Below, piece after piece: positions 63,174-64,000 of a DNA stretch of 64,000 bases. The position numbers and the translations under genes were made by a program. Origin of the DNA: Paramecium sonneborni (Eukaryota > Ciliophora > Oligohymenophorea > Peniculida > Parameciidae); assembly GCA_905182985.1 (NCBI GenBank), contig CAJJDN010000106.1:89348-153347 (forward strand), given 5' to 3'. Numbering within the stretch: position 1 is the first letter of the stretch; each line of letters begins with the position of its first letter. A model generated the notes under the pieces. The model was not told the DNA's origin, searched no databases, and saw only the letters and a list, made by a program, of their open reading frames with translations.

Positions 63174-63723
63174 TTTGACTTTTATTTTTAAAATTCAAAT
63201 TTTATAATATTAAATTCCTTTATTTTATTCACAAAATGATCTTATTCATATTATTTTCTTAAGAAAGAATAAATTATAACCTCAAATTATAAAAAAAAAG
63301 ATTTTTTCATAATCACTTCTGAAAAAAAAAAATAAATACAAAATGCCTATTTACCCTAAAAACAAGCCATAAACAGATCATTTAACCCTTAACTAAAATT
63401 TGAATGCATTTTATCATCAATGTTATATAAAGTAAAATAAATTTTAGCAAAATTTAAAAAATACCTGACAAAAATAAATATACCTATTCCTAAAAATTTG
63501 AAGATAAATAAGAAAATGATTAATCTTATATATATTTGATGAATTTTTAAAATGTGGATGTTAAAATTATAGATAAAAATTAGGGTATTAAGAGATGTTA
63601 AATAATTTTGTTAATTTCTTGCAAATTGCATAAATGTTGTAAAATATTGCTTAATGAATTATATATATTATTATTTCTAAAAAAAAACCTTAGGTATAAA
63701 AGATAATAAATATTGTAATAATC
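63174..63723. other. AT-rich intergenic region
   Basis: About 550 bases between the CDC16 start and the 5S rRNA gene, with long A and T runs. No coding frame or further RNA gene seen. Confidence 0.4.
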
Positions 63724-63841
63724 GTTGTCGGCCATACTAAGCCTAAAGCACCGGATCCCATTCGAACTCCGAAGTTAAGCGGCTTAAGGCGAGGTTAGTA
63801 CTAAGGTGGGGGACCGCTTGGGAAGTCCTCGTGTTGACAAC
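63724..63841 (+). rRNA. 5S ribosomal RNA
   Basis: About 118 bases, by far the most GC-rich stretch of the window. The ends pair (GTTGTC with GACAAC). Conserved blocks are GGATCCCATTCGAACTCCG, GAAGTTAAGCGGCTTAAGGC, TTAGTACTAAGGTGGGGGAC and CGCTTGGGAAGTCC, which include the internal box A and box C of the RNA polymerase III promoter. It is transcribed rightward. Confidence 0.97.
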
Positions 63842-63843
63842 CC

Positions 63844-63851
63844 TTTTTTTT
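63844..63851 (+). terminator. RNA polymerase III oligo-T terminator
   Basis: A run of eight T directly after the 3' end of the 5S rRNA gene, the normal pol III stop signal. Confidence 0.85.
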
Positions 63852-64000
63852 ATTTTAAATGAATTTTTATTAAAATCAATTAAATATATCTAAATTCTTA
63901 TCTTTATTAAGATGATTAATTTTAAACTGAAAAAATGCTTATTATTAATATTATAATCGCTACATATTATTAAGCCTAATCAGATAATTTTACCCTAATA

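Noticed and set aside
1..64000. Bacterial-type features (ribosome binding sites, operons, CRISPR arrays), transposons, tRNA genes and telomeric repeats
   Set aside because: The code, introns and gene families are ciliate nuclear. I found no transposase, terminal inverted repeats, tRNA-like T-arm motif outside the 5S gene, or telomeric repeat runs.

Overview
The window looks like a piece of a ciliate macronuclear genome, most probably Paramecium. It is very A+T rich. Long reading frames appear only if TAA and TAG are read as glutamine and TGA is the only stop. The genes are cut by tiny GT...AG introns: I placed 67, all 19-32 nt. All coordinates and intron boundaries below were read by eye. In each intron-containing gene where I resolved all introns, removing them leaves a whole number of codons ending at TGA, which is the main internal check. 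The two exceptions are the large gene at 1324-5350 and the giant gene at 20078-29720.

Layout. 1-5350: a large multipass membrane protein gene (minus strand) with a gene-poor tail. 6046-11278: a cyclin and a cyclic-nucleotide-binding K+ channel. 11279-20077: a mixed stretch with a P-loop GTPase-like gene, a possible ciliary protein, weak hypothetical genes and decayed gene remnants. 20078-29720: one giant minus-strand surface protein gene (Cys-rich, lectin-like and beta-helix regions, membrane C-terminus). 30309-33528: a degenerate F1-ATPase alpha-like gene, a small type I membrane protein and ribosomal protein eL42. 33778-43464: a minus-strand series with a cold-shock-domain protein, an SCP/FCP1-type phosphatase, a myristoylated IQ + MORN protein, a probably inactive ubiquitin protease and an Rdx-like protein with a coiled coil. 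44983-63173: dense housekeeping genes: an MFS transporter, a three-repeat MYB protein, a RING protein, PRP19, MCTS1, eL31, CDC16/APC6 and three unknowns. 63724-63841: a 5S rRNA gene.

The assembly carries three single-N gaps (48778, 55680, 61022). Each is flanked by a 1.06-1.34 kb direct repeat in which the sequence before the N is repeated after it. These look like unmerged overlapping contig ends, so the second MCTS1 and eL31 and the partial MYB and CDC16 copies are probably not real duplicates. The third pair differs in one short intergenic block, which may be a true allelic or DNA-elimination variant.

The genes do not form one pathway. Several themes recur: ubiquitin/cell cycle (cyclin, CDC16, PRP19, RING, USP), translation (eL42, eL31, MCTS1, 5S) and membrane signalling (channel, PAS-like membrane protein, IQ-MORN protein). 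I found no mobile element, CRISPR array or clear new multi-gene system. The most unusual items are the two family members that lack key catalytic residues (F1-alpha-like and USP) and the variable block in the third repeat.
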